A DNA stretch of 64,000 bases, taken from Ahniella sp. Its GTDB lineage: Bacteria; Pseudomonadota; Gammaproteobacteria; Xanthomonadales; Ahniellaceae. Position numbers and translations under genes: made by a program. Every line of letters starts with the position of its first letter. Position 1 is the first letter of the stretch. The stretch is taken from the NCBI GenBank assembly GCA_016712105.1, contig JADJRU010000020.1, positions 1 through 64,000 on the forward strand, given 5' to 3'. Below, piece by piece: positions 62,952 to 64,000 of this stretch. The notes beneath the pieces were generated by a model that made no database searches, was not told the origin of the DNA, and saw only the letters and a list, made by a program, of their open reading frames with translations.

Positions 62952-64000
62952 TCAGAGCCCGCGGACGCGCCCGATCAACAGTCTGGTCGAGGCATCAACC
63001 GTGTCGGGAATCGCACCACCGTCAATCAGCGGCAACAGTTCGTCGGCCAGTTGTTTGCCGAGTTCCACGCCCCACTGGTCGAACGCGTTGTTGCCCCACA
63101 GCACCGACTGGACGAACACCTTGTGTTCGTAAGCGGCGAGCAGCAAGCCCAGCGTGAATGGCGACAGTTCGGGCAACAGGATGGTGGTGCTGGGCCGATC
63201 GCCCGGGCATTCGCGCTGCGCGCGCAGTGCCGGGTCGGCATCGTCGGTCTGTCGGCCATGCAAGAGTGCCGAAGACTGCGCCAGCATGTTCGCCATCAGC
63301 GCCTTGTGGCTCGCGTCGTGATCGTGAGCGGGGGTCACCGCCCCGATGAATTCCACGACATTGGCGAGTTCACCTTGGTGCAGCGCCTGGAAAAAGGCAT
63401 GCTGCGTGGCGCTGCCCACGCCGCCCCAGATGATCGGGACCGTCGCATGGCCAATCTGGCTGCCATCTGCGGCCACCGATTTGCCGTTGCTCTCCATTTC
63501 CAGTTGCTGCAGGAACGCGGGCAGATGGCGCAATCGTTCGTCGTACGGCACCACACAATGTCCGGGCAGGCCCAGCACGTTGCGACTCCACACACCGACC
63601 AGCGCCATCAGCACCGGCACGTTGCGCACAAAGGGTGCCATGCGGAAGTGGAGATCCATGGCTTCGGCGCCGGCCAGGAACTCGGCGAATCGTTCATATC
63701 CCAGCGCCAGCATCGTCGACAGGCTGACTGCGCTCCAGACCGAGTAACGACCGCCCACCCAATCCCAGATCGGCAGCACCTGCGACGCGCCAATGCCGTA
63801 TCGAATGGCACGAGCCGGGTTTGCCGTAATCGCCACCAGCCGGGTGGCCGCCAGCTCGGGACCAAGTGATGCTTCCAGCCAGCGGCGAAGGATGGCGCCG
63901 TTCGTGAGGGTTTCCTGCGTGCCGAAACTCTTCGAGACGAGGCAGACCACTGTGCGGTGCGGGTCCAGTGTGGCAAGGAGGTGGTCGACCGGATGGGCGT
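62952..64000 (-). CDS. pgi: Glucose-6-phosphate isomerase (5' end outside window)
   Basis: About 349 residues of the C-terminal part are visible, and the frame stays open to the window edge (DHLLATLDPHRTVVCLVSKS). The PGI motifs SKSFGTQETLTN, GIGASQVLPIWDWVGGRYSVW, WGGVGSATQHAFFQALHQG and AYEHKVFVQSVLWGNNAFDQWGVELGK (in parts) are all present, including the catalytic His and Lys regions. It interconverts glucose 6-phosphate and fructose 6-phosphate. Its product also leads to GDP-mannose, which feeds the gmd/fcl route in this window. Confidence 0.95.
   Translation of the reverse strand, partial: AHPVDHLLATLDPHRTVVCLVSKSFGTQETLTNGAILRRWLEASLGPELAATRLVAITANPARAIRYGIGASQVLPIWDWVGGRYSVWSAVSLSTMLALGYERFAEFLAGAEAMDLHFRMAPFVRNVPVLMALVGVWSRNVLGLPGHCVVPYDERLRHLPAFLQQLEMESNGKSVAADGSQIGHATVPIIWGGVGSATQHAFFQALHQGELANVVEFIGAVTPAHDHDASHKALMANMLAQSSALLHGRQTDDADPALRAQRECPGDRPSTTILLPELSPFTLGLLLAAYEHKVFVQSVLWGNNAFDQWGVELGKQLADELLPLIDGGAIPDTVDASTRLLIGRVRGL

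Overview
The window is one contiguous piece of a GC-rich Gammaproteobacterial chromosome. My best guess is the Lysobacterales (Xanthomonadales) or a close relative. That rests on gene content and order: a MoeB with an N-terminal rhodanese domain, a DUF3391/HD-GYP protein paired with an EAL protein, pncC next to recA, phoH-HAD-ybeY-corC, rnr-rlmB, and REP-like repeats of the GGAGCGGCTTCAGCCGCG type. It looks like ordinary core chromosome. I see no phage, transposase, integrase, CRISPR array or secretion island.

Layout. 1-4.1 kb: end of a DUF885 hydrolase gene, a small secreted protein, tRNA-Asn with a recognisable promoter and terminator, and a coiled-coil protein. 4.1-12 kb (minus strand): ispG coupled to a PilZ-like protein, then mobA-moeA-moeB for molybdenum cofactor, an aspartyl beta-hydroxylase and an overlapping acidic exported protein. 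12-17 kb: a cupredoxin-like protein, a large membrane sensor Ser/Thr kinase and a porin, all on the plus strand. 17-25 kb: aminotransferase, DesK/DesR-type two-component pair, hslO, mtgA, SPOR protein, recA and pncC. 25-33.5 kb: a second Ser/Thr kinase, an HD-GYP/EAL cyclic-di-GMP pair, rnr and rlmB. 33.5-40.8 kb: a cNMP-binding/DUF1003 protein, a GYF-RDD/methyltransferase/cyclophilin operon, a small P-loop kinase, a nucleotidyltransferase-fold protein and a secreted lamin-tail-like protein. 40.8-49.7 kb: a compact surface-polysaccharide operon (ugd, uxs, galE, gmd, fcl, a polyprenyl-phosphate sugar-phosphate transferase, an O-antigen ligase/polymerase-type protein, a Sel1 protein). 49.7-64 kb: FAD oxidoreductase, relA, two exported proteins (one haloperoxidase-like), phoH-HAD-ybeY-corC, a DUF4105 protein, queG, an AbgT transporter and part of pgi.

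The most important thing for any user is sequence quality. About fifteen genes, including housekeeping ones (rnr, mobA, fcl, corC, a cyclophilin), are broken by one- or two-base indels, often at or near short homopolymers, while the expected protein continues in another frame. About two dozen such indels in 64 kb fits uncorrected long-read consensus better than real gene decay, so I annotate these as single genes with suspected frameshifts. Biologically, the most unusual items are the sensor-HAMP-degenerate cyclase-kinase protein with its cupredoxin and porin neighbours, the HD-GYP protein that has lost the His of its HD dyad beside an EAL protein with a degenerate GGDEF domain, the hairpin-rich leader before mobA, and the overlap of a beta-hydroxylase gene with a small acidic exported protein.
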